Below are positions 1 through 12,753 of a stretch of 64,000 bases of DNA, piece by piece. Source of the stretch: Thuidium tamariscinum. Taxonomy: Eukaryota > Streptophyta > Bryopsida > Hypnales > Thuidiaceae. The position numbers were made by a program, and so were the translations under genes. Where the stretch lies: contig OX344755.2 in assembly GCA_947034885.2 (NCBI GenBank), positions 7,194,501 to 7,258,500 of the forward strand, in the 5' to 3' direction. Position 1 is the first letter of the stretch. The number at the start of each line of letters is the position of its first letter. The notes beneath the pieces are model-generated. The model saw only the letters and a program-made list of their open reading frames with translations, was not told where the DNA came from and searched no databases.

Positions 1-199
1 CATGATGATGGCAGAGCTGGAGAGTACTCCAATTGTGGATCATTTGATGTTTGCAAAGCTGGTGCTATGGCTTCTCATGATTGCTTGATTTGATATTTGA
101 CTTCGTGTGACGTCGTATTCCAAGTTTCAAGTTTAAAGCGTGTTCTGTCTCCAGGGTCGCGTGTGTCCGTCTGGAGGGCAAGGGTTGACACAACTCACC

Positions 200-2704
200 A
201 TGGACCAGAAGAAGAGGAAGTTGGATGAGGGTGTCGTTCCGAGTGCTGTAGTAGCAGCTGTACCGGTCCCTGCATTCGAGGTGACGAAGGAGGATGTAAA
301 GAAGCTCGTGGAGCCTTTTACCAAGGAGCAGTTGATGGACTTGTTGGAGGACGCCGCTCTTCTCCATGCAGGTTCGTTTTCTCTTCAGTTTTCTTCCGTC
401 CACGAGGCTATTCCAGGCATGGTACTGTGTTGGCAGGGAATTAAGTGCGCTATGTCTAGTTGTGGAAAGTCTACTGTGGAAAGTCGACTCAATGCAATGT
501 TCTGAGGCGTTAGCTCTTGGAGATTTATAGTTTTCAGGCTGGACGTGGTTATGCTTTAAGGGGAGGAAATGCAGTTGAGTAAGCAACGCTGTTATCCCAC
601 AACGTATTCTCGTTTTCTTACTTAGTGGGTTGGTGATGCAGATGTTCTGGAGGAGGTTCGCAAGTTGGCCGACAAGGACCCCGGTCACCGCAAGATTTTC
701 GTGCGTGGCCTGGGCTGGGACACGACAACAGACACATTGAAGACGGTGTTTTCCCAGTTCGGAGAGGTGGAAGAGGGTGCCGTGATCATGGACAAGGGCA
801 CGGGGAAGAGTCGAGGCTTTGGCTTCGTGACGTTCAAGCACATGGATGGGGCCCAGCGGTCGCTCAAAGAGCCCAGCAAGCGGATCGACGGTCGGATGAC
901 GGTGTGTCAGTTGGCATCCACCGGGGCGTTGCAGACGAATCCCAATCAAGAGGTGTCGCAGCGGAAGATCTACGTGGGAAACGTGCCGCTGGACCTTTCT
1001 GCAGACAGGCTGTTGGCTTTGTTTGCAGGGTATGGGGAGATTGAAGAGGGCCCGTTAGGTTTTGATAAGTACACTGGGCGGTCGAGGGGGTTTGCTCTGA
1101 TTATTTACAAGACGGTGGACGCTGCGAAGAGGGCGCTTCTGGAGCCGATCAAGGCGATTGATGGCATCCAGATGTACTGCAAATTGGCTGCGGAGAGTCA
1201 GAAGCAGCAGGGGAGACCAGGGCCTGCTGGGAAGAGCGACAGTGACTTGATTCTGGGCAGGCAGCCGGTGAGCTACTGGGCCCTTTCATTACATTACCTT
1301 TTGGAGTGTTTACAGAAATAAATGTCTATTTGGCTGGGACTAAGTTATTCTATTGTGCCTCACGTTCCATTTCAATCTGAGGTGCTGAAATAGACTAAAA
1401 TTGCCACAGGCTTAAACTTATTTATTCTTTAGCTTATATTGGAATCATGATATTATGCTGCGAATGGACAACGTAGGAATCATATGGCACATCGTTTATA
1501 GTATGAACGTCATCTTGTTTTCCCTTTATTCAATTATTCACATTACGGCTCTCACTTTCTTGAACTCGGATGAGCCTCACTCTTACACCCCTCATCTTGC
1601 CGTTCCAGCTTCCACAGGCCTGAAATGCTAGGAATCTTAACCATCGTTGTTCACTACTAGTAAACTTTATCGTGACTAATTTTATTGCTATTGGTTACTA
1701 ACAGGATCACCATTCCTGAGTTGAGCCACCTGGACAGACTGGAATTAAATTCCTTGACTACCTGAAACCAATTTTGACGATCTCTTTGATGATGTAAATA
1801 TTGGGCATGACAATGCTGCCTACTTTGTTGCAAAGTGAGGGACTGGTAGTGGTGTCAAGTGTCTGTCGCATGGGGTCTGTGATTGGAGGACTAAATTTTG
1901 TCGGTGGTGTAATGTTAATGCAGGTGCCGACCCCTCAGTCACTGTCAAACGGACAGAACATGCCGTACGGTTCCATGAACACGGGTCTGATAACAACGGG
2001 AATCCCTCTGAACCAGGGCATGAATCAAGGAATAAACCAAGGACTTCACTCGGGTCTGAGCGGCCACAACCAAGGGCTGAGCGGGCTAAACAGCTCGTTG
2101 AACCCATCGATGAACTATCCCATGAATTCATCATTGTCTTCGTTAGGGCAGTTGTCGAATCCATCGATGAATGGGTCTCTGAACTCCAACCTGAACCCGC
2201 AAACTTCTCTGGGGATGGGATCATACGGGTCGCAGTTGGGCATGTCGCAGTACGGAGGTCAGCCAACTGGGCTTGGCGGCCAGCCTGCTTACTCGTCGAT
2301 GAATGGAGCTCTTTACGGATCGGCAGCCAACCCCGTGGCTCCGCAGCAGGTACATATCAACAGTTGCTTGATCGTGGGTTTGGTGCTTTGGTTGGTCCCT
2401 CGTTGTAGTGTTGGTAGCAACGTTTTGTATGTCATTCTTATATGACGTGGTAGGCAAGGTAGTTTTCATAGTGGCTTGGAATCCTACAGCGTGTGCCCAT
2501 CCTGGCGTTAGCTTAGCTCAGCTGGCAATCGATTGTTGTGAACTGATTGTATGGATTTATTTTGTTTTCCTGCAGGCAGCGATGCAGGTAGCTGGTGGTC
2601 ACTACGGGTATGGATCGTACCAGAACGCTCAATTACCCTCTTCATCTGCTCCGCGTGTAACTTCGGTGGGGAATATGTATTTGCCTTCCAACTACAACCC
2701 ATGA
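200..2704 (+). CDS. UBA2: UBA2-like RNA-binding protein with two RRMs
   Basis: Four exons join in frame: 200-371, 642-1267, 1924-2349 and 2576-2704, all with GT-AG borders, giving 450 aa. The ATG at 200 has good context (CACCATGG). RRM1 lies at about residues 75-150 (RNP2 KIFVRGL, RNP1 KSRGFGFVTF). RRM2 lies at about 168-245 (RNP2 KIYVGNV, RNP1 RSRGFALIIY). The C-terminus is rich in Met, Asn, Gly, Ser and Gln, with repeats such as NQGMNQGINQG, typical of a low-complexity tail. The order, two RRMs then an M/N/G-rich tail, and the sequence of RRM1 match plant UBP1-associated protein 2 (UBA2A/B/C). That family consists of nuclear proteins that bind U-rich 3' UTRs and take part in ABA and wound responses. 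The family assignment is from memory of the domain sequences; the exact paralogue is not resolved. Confidence 0.88.
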
Positions 2705-5700
2705 GGTGAGTGTGGGTCTATGGCATTTCTATCAGCGGGCTGCTTTGTGTCGTGGTGCTTGTCTAGCTGTCTGTACCTGGCGACTGGTCCTGGGAGTATA
2801 GTGTTAGTGGCACTTCTCTGGGGGCTTCTGTGGCCGTATCGTGAGGTTGTGTCGTTTCCCGTGTGCTGCGGCGATTCTTTAATTCCAATTGGACAGGAGG
2901 GTTTAGGGTTTAGTGTCTGGGTCCCCGCCAGGTTGTTGGTGTTGTATGGGTGTGGGTTATGAATGAGTTTTGTGGAGTGCACGAGACTCAGATCTGTCCT
3001 CTGGGTATCGCTTTTGGATTGGGCTTCGATGGAAGCTGCGAGACCATTTATGGGTATGATTCTAGTGCGTTGATTTTCGGTCATGGTAGCCGGGTAGGAT
3101 CAGTGTGTCACGTCGTCGTTATGGAGACATGTTGGACGTTTTTTTGGGTTTTGGGAATAGTTGGAGAGCTTTGCTGTTTGGTTCAGAGCCTAGCGGGGTG
3201 AAGGGACGCGATGGTGAATAGTGACTGGCTTGGTGTGTACAGTTTTTGAGGTTCTGAGTTTGTGGCTTTTGACAGTTTCTGAGGTTTTGACTTTCTGACT
3301 TTCTGATGGATGTGTTTGATTTTGATCACTCAGACCATCCGCGACCTATCTTTATGATTATTCATGTTTTGGTGACTTCAGAATTTTGATGCTGCTGCCG
3401 GTTCAATTCGCCTGTGATGTGAGCAACTTGTAGCATATGTTGGAGATGTTTTGGCATGGCTGAATCCTCACTCTTGTGAAGTGGGACGTCTACTTGTTGA
3501 ATGGACATGTTTGAGCGGCATCTAGACTAGGAGAGAGAGAGCGCCATGCTGTGCCAGTAGGTAGAGTGATACACACCGACACATGGAGTGGGAAGTGAAG
3601 ATAGAGCTGGTGGCATTGGAGTCTTGCTGTGGTATGCTGTTTATAATTTTTGGATTCTTGTAGTTCTCTTTTGACGAGACCAGTATTGTTGAAGCGGCAT
3701 GCTATGGTAGGGCACACTGTAGGATTGAGCACGCTTAAGATTTTTTGAGGAAGTTGGGCTGCTTGTACTGAGACACATTTTGAAGGTTCTGCACGTGTGT
3801 GCGCTGCTGTTCTCTGTTGCAAATATGTGCGACCATGTAATGCTAAATGTGTTGAATCTTTTCATTGACGGTTGTGCTTGAATTTGTGTTTCGCAACATT
3901 TGCACCTGGCGTGGGAGTTTTGTGTGACTTAGGAATTTGGATCTTTCAGTTGAGACTTGAATATGATTTAGGCAATGTGGCATTTGTGAGATGTGTGGTG
4001 TGATGTACATGCTTGGATTGTTTACAATCCATACATTGACTTCTTTTTTTCTGTTGTGAGTGACGACGACGATGGTGATTGTGCCTGTATCGTTGGTTGA
4101 GTTGGAGGTCAGAGAGACAGATCTGCTCAGTGTTGATCATAGCTTTGTGCTTCATTGGTCTGGAATATTGCTTTTGTTGTCAGACCACTCGGATTGATCC
4201 ATCAGTTTGTGGTGGACACTTTTGTACGCATTTTGTAATGGTGGTAATTTCTGCATGCCACGGGGTTTGTTGATGCTGCTGTGTTGCAATTTGGGTTTGG
4301 TTAGGGCTTTCCTGTTGCCATGCCCACTCAAGTGCATTTTTTTTAATAATTTTTTTAAATTTTATTTTATTTGGCTTCATGTGGGGATGCCATGGCAAGA
4401 TGCTGTTGCCCTGACAGAGATTGTTGGAACGTGTGGCATGCGTTCATGTCATCAAGGTTATTGCAGGTAGGAATGCAGGCAAGACCACGGCTGCAAAATG
4501 GGCAGCCCATCATGTTGGTGTGGGTTCGACCCCCAGTGGTTTTATATTAGTGGGTGGGAGCAGGATGAGTGCATCGAGCAGAGGCTGAAACAAATTTGAG
4601 GCTTGAGATTTTGAGGTTTCTGGTGCTGGATGTTGGAAGGTGTAGCGGGACGCTTTCAAGTCTATTTTCTCTGGTTGATCTTTCTCTGGATTTTTCACGA
4701 ACTTTCTTATGACTTTTCATGCTTAGGGTACCCCGTGCCGATTGTCGGAATGAGGATTCAAGTGGTGGTTGTAGCTTTTAGTGATGAGGTGTGGTCGAGT
4801 TATATTGGAGTTGTCTGCAGTGACTACAAGCTGTTGATGTGAGTCATAATTATTGGCATAATGGAATTATCTTTGATGTCGAGAATGCCGACACTAAGTA
4901 AATTGCAGTGTAAAGGAGGAAATCTCTGGATTCATACTACTGGAATATGAATAAGATACCTCTAGTAGGTGTGAATGATGCAAATATTTCTTTGATCCCC
5001 TAATGATCCAACGCAGGTGTACTTTTAAAATGGACCAAAATTGTCAAAAACTTGAGCAACTTGTTTGCTCATTTTTTTCTTTAGATCAGGTAGAATGCAA
5101 CCTTAGGATCACTTTTTTCTTGAGATTATATAGAATGTAACTTTAAGGTCTTGAAGTTCACATAAAGAGGGAGCACCTCAAAAAAATTCAGATTCTTTGA
5201 CTGCATAGTTTATTAGATATTGAAGTTTGAAGTTGTATTTGGGGTCAATGGATAAACAAGGCAATGCATTGTGAAGGAGCATATCTTAAAGAGAATATTT
5301 TGAAATGATGACCTTGTGTTCAGTAAAAGATGAGTGTTGAGAATTAGCTCATCCAAGATTTGACAACATTCCAAGCATTTTTCAATTTATTGTGGGCCTT
5401 TCAATGCATGGGGGTCAATGAAATGGGAGTAGTGTTTGTAAGACAAATAGGAATGGGACACTTGTCTTTCCTAGAGGTCTTTGGATTTGCCCTTTTTGAG
5501 GTGGGCAACAATTACATTGGTTGGTTGACTTTTTAGTCCATGCCCAAACCAAACCCCCAAAATGGTTGTAAACTATGCTACACCAATGAACTTTTACAAA
5601 TTTCACAAGGTAGAGTTTAATGTTGACTTTGATGAAACTACTTCCATTAGATTCAAAAGATAGCCAATTTTCTAGTAATGATTCTCATTTTCTTCAAAAA

Positions 5701-6672
5701 TCAAAATTAGAAGACAGAGAGCTCAAAAAAAAGGGACAACTACCATAAATTGGTAGCTTGGGTCATTAAGCTAGGGGTTAACAAATGTTGTTTAGACACT
5801 CTCATATTGTCCACAATGCATAGTTAATGTGCAAACATGCAAGCTTGTGGTTGCTTTGATAAAGTCCTATAATTAATTGGATACTTCTACCCTCAACAAA
5901 GGTGAACTCAACCCCTCTCTAATTGCATCTAATTGCAATACTTTGAAGGATAAGCACGGCAAATGAATAAAGACTTCACAACTTGACATATGCACACGAC
6001 AAATTCCATCAATTTAGATATTAGGAATTAGGATTTAGAATTTCATGATGTTTTGTTAGTTTCACCTCCAAGTGTTGTTTTAGGAGAATCATCTTTAACC
6101 CCATAGTGGCCAAGGAATGGCCAGAGGATGACATAGAATCCTTCTATTTAGGACAAACATGTAAATGTTCATCCTTAGAATTTAGAGTGCAAAGAATTTA
6201 GAGTGCAAAGGGAGGTCTTGCACATTAGTTTGACCTCCCGGAGTTTTTTTAAGCAAATAATTCACACGGTACCCAGAAGAATGATTCCCATGGTGACCAA
6301 CCCAGCGTTCCTGGGTTACTTGCCCACCAACAAACCAACCCACTGCTGTGGACCTGTGCATATATGTAAATTCTTATCATTACATTCTTTAGGTATTGCA
6401 AAGGAATCCAAACTCTATTTGTGCACAAAAAGCAAAGAGAATAGGAAGACTCGATTCATGTCTTGCAAGTCTGCTTGCAGCAATTCAAATTCCAGAGCAC
6501 CTAAAGCTCTATAGGTGCCATGACGATCATTCACTGACATTGTTTAGAGATCGCAACAGGCGTGATTTCAAGTTTACTCATTTTGCAAGAACTGGCACCT
6601 GATCTGTGTCAAATACTCGGCATGCTATGAACCCCTGCTCAAGACGGTGACTGAGATTTTATTTTTTTATCA
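2705..6672. other. UBA2 3' region and intergenic DNA
   Basis: No convincing coding exon. A strong splice donor (GAG then GTGAGT) lies immediately after the UBA2 stop codon, so the first part may be a 3' UTR with an intron. From about 4850 to 6200 the sequence is AT-rich and featureless. At about 6150-6240 there is a decayed relative of the fold-back repeats of 50.9-52.4 kb (shared words such as GTTCATCCTT and AAAGGGGAGGTC-like). The stop-free stretches here are short and show no family resemblance. Confidence 0.5.
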
Positions 6673-9180
6673 TTAAATGTCAAGATCGTCGTCTGGGTCT
6701 TCATCAGAATCTGGCCTTTCGTCGTCCGAGTCCCTCAAATAGTGTATTTCTCCTACAGCACCCAGACTTGACCCTGAATGTGGGATGTCACTCTCCTTTA
6801 CGGAATCTCTATTTCTTCCTAGCTTTTCAAAATCAGAAAGAACGGTATCTGGTCTTCCATCGTAGATATGCGCCTCCCTTCCATCCCCTGCAAGATGTTA
6901 ACAATGTTCATAACCTCAATGACGCGCATTTCTGCTGAGAAGGTAACCACACATTCAATAACCTTTTTAGACCCTTAATTGAGCAAGATCCAGTGATTGA
7001 GGTTACGATTGGTTATGTGGAAGCACAGCCTCGTTATGGAAATAACATCCCTCACCACATCTGTGGCTCAAGCAAGATATTTCCCGAGACTCAACTCTCA
7101 AAACTGGACAATACTCATACTGTATACAAGTCCATGCGATTAATGCGTACTGTACTAACAAATACCCATCCCCGCACATGAGTCTGTTCCAAATCTCTAA
7201 CATGAAATGCAACATTCAGTATGTGAAGTTGTTCCTGAGTGTGAGTTAAGAACACGAACCTTGATGCTCAAATGGCAATATGACCTTGGAACGATCTTCT
7301 CGCTCTCTGTCTGAAAGATCTAAATTAAACTGTACCTGCAAAATGGAATACAACACACCAGAGTTTGCCAATCTCAAATGGTCTGTAAAAGGCGAACCCC
7401 TACAGTGTGTTTGCTCAAATACCTGTATTGAAGTGGAATAGAGAAGTCAGTAGAAATGCCTGTACCTTGGGTGTAGTACTCTTCGCCACACTAGGAGTAA
7501 TCGTGTCCTTCGCAAGCATAACAGGAGTGAATTTAACTCCTCCTAGTTCAATCAGAAACTCCTCAACCTGAAGGTCATGCACACAATTCAACTTGCTTTT
7601 CAATCCTGAGAAACATAGGGACGGTGCTCTTTAAGTTAAATAGAAGATTCCCTGAGCCATCTGTGGAAGATTCAGAATACAAATAGACATGTTTCTGGTC
7701 TCTACCTGTTCCCGTACGCGACCGTTTCGTTTCTTTGTACGGACTCGAATCCTGCCTCGTCGTAGATTCAAGATCTTAGATTCTGAGGGTAATTGAAGTT
7801 GTGGCTCTACATAAAGCACCGTTGTTGAAAGATACTCAATGCTAGCTATCACCCTTGACTCATGCAAATCCGCATGCACAAGCCACATCACCGCTGATAC
7901 TTGCTCTGTTCAAATTCAACAATCATCAGAATCGATACTAAACAGAATTTCAAAGAAAAATTCCATCCAAAAAGAAATAAAAACGGACCATATACGAGGA
8001 TCTCAAACAATTCTAGGGATGAAGTATTACCACAGGAGCGTAGAGCGCTAAGGAAGTTGGTAAGAGCAGGTAGTGGATGGTATCGAAGAAGGACACTCAC
8101 CTACAAAAATACAAAACAAATCACGGAATTACACTTCTATAAACTTTGCAAAGGTCTGCTAAGAAAGGCGTAGACTTCAAAATCTCTGTAGAGAACACCA
8201 TGCCATTCAACACATTTCTAAGTCTTCACAAGTGGACAACTTCCTCAGACATGGAGAATCAGAAGTCTTACTGAGTCAAGAAGAACGGCAAATTGCACTG
8301 TCGCCTTGTTGTTGACTGAAGCTGGATGACATCCACCCACGCAGTTGATAAGCAACAGATAATATAGCATAACATAACAAAAGCATTAGAGTACACGAAC
8401 ATGCAAATTTGATAAGAAAGTTCAATGTACAAAGCAGGTCTTGTCCAAAGACAACAAGTGAAATACCTTGAGCCGATTCAAGGACGCTTGCGAGAAGGCT
8501 CTTCAAGTCTGTTATATCGTGGCAAACACAAGATTGAGCAGACGAATCTACACGATCGGACTTGTTCTCGTTCCGAACATCGGCTACATTATTCCAGCCG
8601 AGTGGATCCGTGTAACAATCTACGACCTGAAGCCTTTCCAACCAAAAGCACGTCAAGAAGAGGACTGTCCGTTATGCTAAGGCAATGTTTGCACTTCCAA
8701 AGCTTCTCGTAGTTATTTAATTGCAGTACGTGGCTGCAATTTCCCAAACTTATAAGACAGCAGTGAGTGATCGCTGCACGTCTGCATAGTAGCAATCTGA
8801 GCATAGAAGTTACGAACCAGCGATCAAGCTTGGAATTGCCCTTCCCGTACAGCGATGCGGCCGTATAGCTCTCCGGAGTGCGACGCAGAGCAACTGCCAC
8901 CAATCCTCTGTAGAAACAACAGCACTAAACCCTAAATTGTGGTGTCGTACTGCATGATAAAAGAAACGTGTTTATCTGACATCAAAGCAATAAAGCCACG
9001 AGAAACAGCATACTTGGCCTGAGCCCGCCCAGCCTCAATGTTGGAGCAGAGCGAAGAAAGCAAATGGTCGTAGATTGATGGCCCCGCTCTAGTATCCAAA
9101 GTGTCTCGCACCATCACGGCTGGGGCTTGTTCTCCAATAGCCACTCCATCCCGTAGTTGCCTGGCCACAGCCTCTGCCAT
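6673..9180 (-). CDS. ELP5: Elongator complex protein 5
   Basis: Nine exons on the minus strand, high to low: 9180-9014, 8907-8818, 8633-8467, 8297-8272 (26 nt), 8100-8031, 7905-7706, 7567-7466, 7335-7260 and 6887-6673. Phases match at every junction, giving 370 aa. Family features are the DCYTDPLGW motif, a DSVSVLLRYHP segment, VMWLVHADLHE, the KEREARD-like SDREREDRSKVILPFEHQ segment, and the C-terminal end DEDPDDDLDI, which is nearly the same in animal ELP5. ELP5 is a RecA-like subunit of the Elp4-5-6 ring of Elongator, needed for wobble-uridine modification of tRNAs. I chose the ATG at 9180. The frame stays open for 13 codons upstream, but only from a TTG, and that leader is the part copied in the downstream tandem array. 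The acidic tail and the exon phases make this call firm. Confidence 0.9.
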
Positions 9181-9187
9181 CCCTCTT

Positions 9188-9260
9188 CCAATTTGCTGCC
9201 AAGACGGACCTATCGACAACAGACCAAAAGCATCCCGACCACGAGCTTCAGACCCGCGCC
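9188..9260 (-). promoter_or_regulatory. ELP5 5' leader, founder of the R tandem array
   Basis: This stretch lies just upstream of the ELP5 ATG on the minus strand. It carries the block containing GACGGACCTATCGACAACAG and ends in GACCCGCGCC. The same block recurs at about 9808-9870, 22122-22192 and 40724-40793. It is therefore the piece of ELP5 that was duplicated together with about 550 bp of upstream DNA. It is presumably 5' UTR or proximal promoter. Confidence 0.6.
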
Positions 9261-9870
9261 TCTAATACTTTCAGTTCAGTAAGTATCGTAGCTCATGACC
9301 ACTCCTAAACCCTAGAAATTCAATCATCGAATACCCTAAACTCAGCGTAGCGTCACGATCCCCTCAAAATGAAGAATTTAAAAAGAAAATGACCACCCCC
9401 AAGCCCTAGACGTTCAATCATCATGTACTGGGATTTCTTCACTCGTGACCTAAATTCAGCATAGCACTCCGGTCCACTCAAAACACCGAAATTTAAAAGA
9501 AAACAACGCAACAAGTATCGAAATTACAATCCTAACTAGGAGATGAAAATTCAAAGTAGAATTCGAGGGCACAACTCCAATGCAAGCACTCCGATACAAA
9601 GCGCAGGAGTGCAAAATAAAAATTTCAAAATTCATGGAAAAAAGGTAGAGCAAAAAGACGCTGCATTCACGGAAGAGCGTCTCGAGGGCTGCAATTTACA
9701 GTTTATGTGCCTGCAGGAACTGCGCAGTCGAGGGCAGCCAGCTGAAGAGTTGGAGATGACGACGGTTTCCGACCTCCACTGGCGGGTTCGCACTGTACAG
9801 AATTCCTGCCAAGACGGACCTATCGACAACAGACCAAAAGCATCCCGACCACGAGCTTTAGACCCGCGCC
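9261..9870. repeat. R repeat, copy 1 (ELP5 upstream duplication)
   Basis: A unit of about 610 bp starting TCTAATACTTTCAG and ending GACCCGCGCC, near-identical to copies at 21560-22192 and 40366-40793. It includes telo-box-like words (CTAAACCCTAG), as are common in plant promoters. Close to its 3' end a small deletion replaces the TATAAGCGCC-TTCCAATTTGC segment seen in the other copies. Reading frames inside recur in every copy but show no coding character. Confidence 0.85.
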
Positions 9871-10202
9871 TTTGGGTGGAAGCATGTTAATAGGAGCCAC
9901 TAGTGGACCTTACTGGACTTCCTTGAATACTGATTTTACACTTAGAAGGTGCCACCTGTTATAGTTAATGGTAATTAAAACTGCCAGAACTCGTTACCTG
10001 ACACTTAGTACAAGACTTTAACGCAGGTGCGTCAAAATTTGAAATCTTTCGCGCTTCATTGAGAACTTGTCGTCTCTCTTCGCGAACTAGTCCTGTTCCG
10101 CTTCTGTCTGTGTTTTGGAACTTGGTTTGAATTTTTTGTTGTGGCATTGGGTGATTAGGGCTTCAGGCAGTTACCTTGAATTGGGCTAGTGCTGCAGATA
10201 TA

Positions 10203-12753
10203 ATGGAAGAGACGTGGGTGCGTAGGAAGAGTTTGGGCAAAGAAGAAAAACGAGGGCGTCGAGACAGTTTAGGGAAGGATTCTGAGAGGAAACTGAATTT
10301 CAAGCCAGAGATGAGTGTAGAGAAATGCAAAGAAGAGATCGCTTTCTACACAGCACAGACAGAGAGTTTTTTTGAGGATGAGCGGGGTTTAATTAGAGGA
10401 GGACTGAACCCTAAATTAGCTGCCGATGTTGCTTTCGTCACTGACGCGGATGTGGAAGGTTTATTTGGAAAGTGCACGAAATTGCACACCACGAATACAT
10501 TCTTGGATCCCGATGTGAGGAAAGACTTAATGGAGCTGTATTGGAAGATTTACGGATCGCATTCAGTTACCAACAACGAATTTGCTGGATGGCTCGTGAA
10601 GGGGTACATTGCGAACTTGAGAAAAAAAAAGGTTAATTGGGCATTGGCAGCTTCAACAACTGCTTTGGAGAAAGCAGATCGAGCACAGAGGCTCTTGTTG
10701 AGGCTCATGAATCCAGAATCGAGTGACGAAGCTACTGCCTCAGGATTGAAGGAGGGATATTGCACATCCCATCGAGACGGGATTAGCAGTTGTTTAGGAG
10801 GAACGACAGTCAAATCCAAAGGAATCGAGGTGAAGCTCGGGAGCACCTCCGGGGGTTTAGGGTTTAGCACCTCTTGTCCTTATGGGGTGTCACCAATTGA
10901 TTTGGAAGTGGTTAAGGATGTTTGTAAGCTTCAGGGTGAGATTCTTGTCACAGCCACAAGCAAAGTGAAATACGTTGAGGCAGAGTACAAGAGAATATCG
11001 GATAGGCTGGTCGGATTCAAATTCACTATGGATGATCGCTACATTACTGCAAAAGAAGATGAAGAGAAGGTTTTGCAATTCCAAATTCAGTTTGAGAGAG
11101 CGACCAAGGCAGTTGAAGAATTGGATCTACATGTAAACTTACTGTTCTTTTTTGAATGTTTTGGACACCTTACCTGCTGTGGATTTTGAAGGGTGCGTTT
11201 AGGGTTTAGGGTGGATGTTCCACTTAGCTTGACGTTCACTGTTGCCTTGCTTGGTTGGTGTGCAGGCTTTGGGAATTTCCACAAACTTTGTTCAACTCAA
11301 AGATGTGGAGCAGAAGTTGAAGATCCTACGAAGTCAGGCAGATCTGGTTGAAAGAAAGCTTGAAGTTTCCAAATCCGTGGCAGATTCTAGTCGGGAGAGG
11401 GCTATGAAAGGTCAAGATTTCTATGAAGACATTGAATCCGAGCAGATGAGGGTAGAATCTGATCTCCGGATTTTGAGAAGGGAGATTGTGGACCTTCAGC
11501 AACATTCTGCTGTTGTTGTAGATCAGTGTGCCAAGATGCAAAAAGGAGGTGGCTTGTCATTGTGGCCCAAGCCAGCCCTCCATCCGACTATGCCCAACGA
11601 TGGACATGTGAACACTCCGATCTTGCAGCTGCATCCATGTGTATTTTGTAGTAGAGGTTATCCGTTTTTTGATATCGTCATTGCGCCTTGCCGTCACATC
11701 TACCACATTTTTTGTGCAACAGCACTTGCCAAAGCTGACCACAAGTGCATCCGATGTCATGAAGTTTTCCATCCTCATTGGTGGCAAAGTTTTGGCTTCC
11801 AAGCTGCATACTTAGGGTTTGAAGAGGAGAGTCTAAGGTTGAAATTACCTGCAGAAGTGGAAGCCGTAAGGCAATCTTTGAAGGACAGTGGCAGCCGTCA
11901 AATACTGAATTGTAAGTGTTTTCTTCCTTTGATTTGCTTTCTATGCTTTCTACTGCACCACTCCTTAATTTCTGTGATTGCTATGGAGAATGGCTGATAG
12001 CGATACATGTGGTTGTTTGAAGTGGTGAAGCTCTTTTTCCGATTGAATGAAGCTGCTCCTACTTGAAATTCTTATGAAAATGGTTGGCCAAAAGTGCTCA
12101 AGTACCATTGTAGCTACAGATGTCCAATGCTGCTTATGAACAGGGCCATGGCTGCTTAGACTTCAATTCTGAGTTCCTTACATAAGGATTGTCATTGCCG
12201 AAAGAAGAAGGTGTTGTATATCGTTGCTTATTTGTACTTGGTGGTACTCGTTGTTCCTTTGTGGTGGTTATGTGAACTAGGAAGTGCTCGGTGGTGCTCA
12301 TGGTTCTTTTGTAGTGGTTATGTGATCCCTTTGTGGTTATGTGATACCTGCAAGTGCTTAGTGGTTTAGGGTGGTGGTTAATTGTGCTTTGTACTGCTTT
12401 AGTGTTCCTTCCTGCTTATTTTGTAAGCACCTCCTTGCTATGACTACTTCGGTCATAATGCATCGGTGCTACCTGCTTGTTCCTTATGTGTGAGTGCTAC
12501 ACTCTTTTGGAAGTGCTTTATGACTCATTGTTGCTTATATCCAGGGACGCAGTCTAGTTTGAAGCACTCAGATTTGGGGTCATGTAGATCCGAAGTGGAT
12601 GTGATTTGGGGTCAGCAGGATCCGATTAACGGGGAATGTAGCATACGTACAGCAGGCGGGCACAGGCTGCCTTCCTGTGCTAGTTACACTCCATTTGAAG
12701 AACCGTTATGCACTGAGGTAGAGCTGGGTGTTTCAAATTCCGGAGGAGATTAA
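10203..12753 (+). CDS. Coiled-coil protein with RING-like zinc finger
   Basis: Exons 10203-11132, 11266-11911 and 12545-12753 join in phase and give 594 aa. I chose the ATG at 10203; the frame is open upstream only from TTG. The N-terminus is basic. Residues of about 40-310 are mostly helical and charged, and about 320-400 are a clear coiled coil (heptad-like LRSQADLVERKLEVSKSVAD). A RING-like finger follows at about 435-475: CVFC, then CRHIYHIFC, then CIRC, that is C-x2-C...C-x-H-x2-H-x2-C...C-x2-C. I do not recognise the family. It may act as an E3 ligase or protein adaptor, but the finger is the only basis for that. Further possible exons lie downstream (12780-12831, 12942-12984, 13137-13459), the last encoding a Lys/Arg-rich tail. 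I could not splice them in phase, so the 3' end is provisional. Confidence 0.6.

Noticed and set aside
65..949. Long minus-strand open frame opposite the UBA2 gene
   Set aside because: It is the antisense of the RRM exons, contains no known motif, and is explained by the strong coding bias of the plus strand.
2505..2545. TTAGCTTAGCTCAGCTGGC resembling a tRNA 5' half
   Set aside because: It lies in UBA2 intron 3 and lacks any matching T arm or acceptor stem.
4500..4550. T-arm-like GGGTTCGACCCCC suggesting a tRNA or SINE
   Set aside because: The T-loop word is present but no acceptor, D or anticodon arms fold around it.
9181..9219. Upstream extension of ELP5 starting MSIGPSWQQ
   Set aside because: The first codon is TTG, not ATG. 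The first ATG in frame is at 9180. The extension is better read as 5' leader.
9456..9653. Recurring 65-codon minus frame in every R repeat (also at 21755 and 40299)
   Set aside because: It recurs only because the repeat is duplicated. There is no ATG context, motif or coding bias to support a gene.
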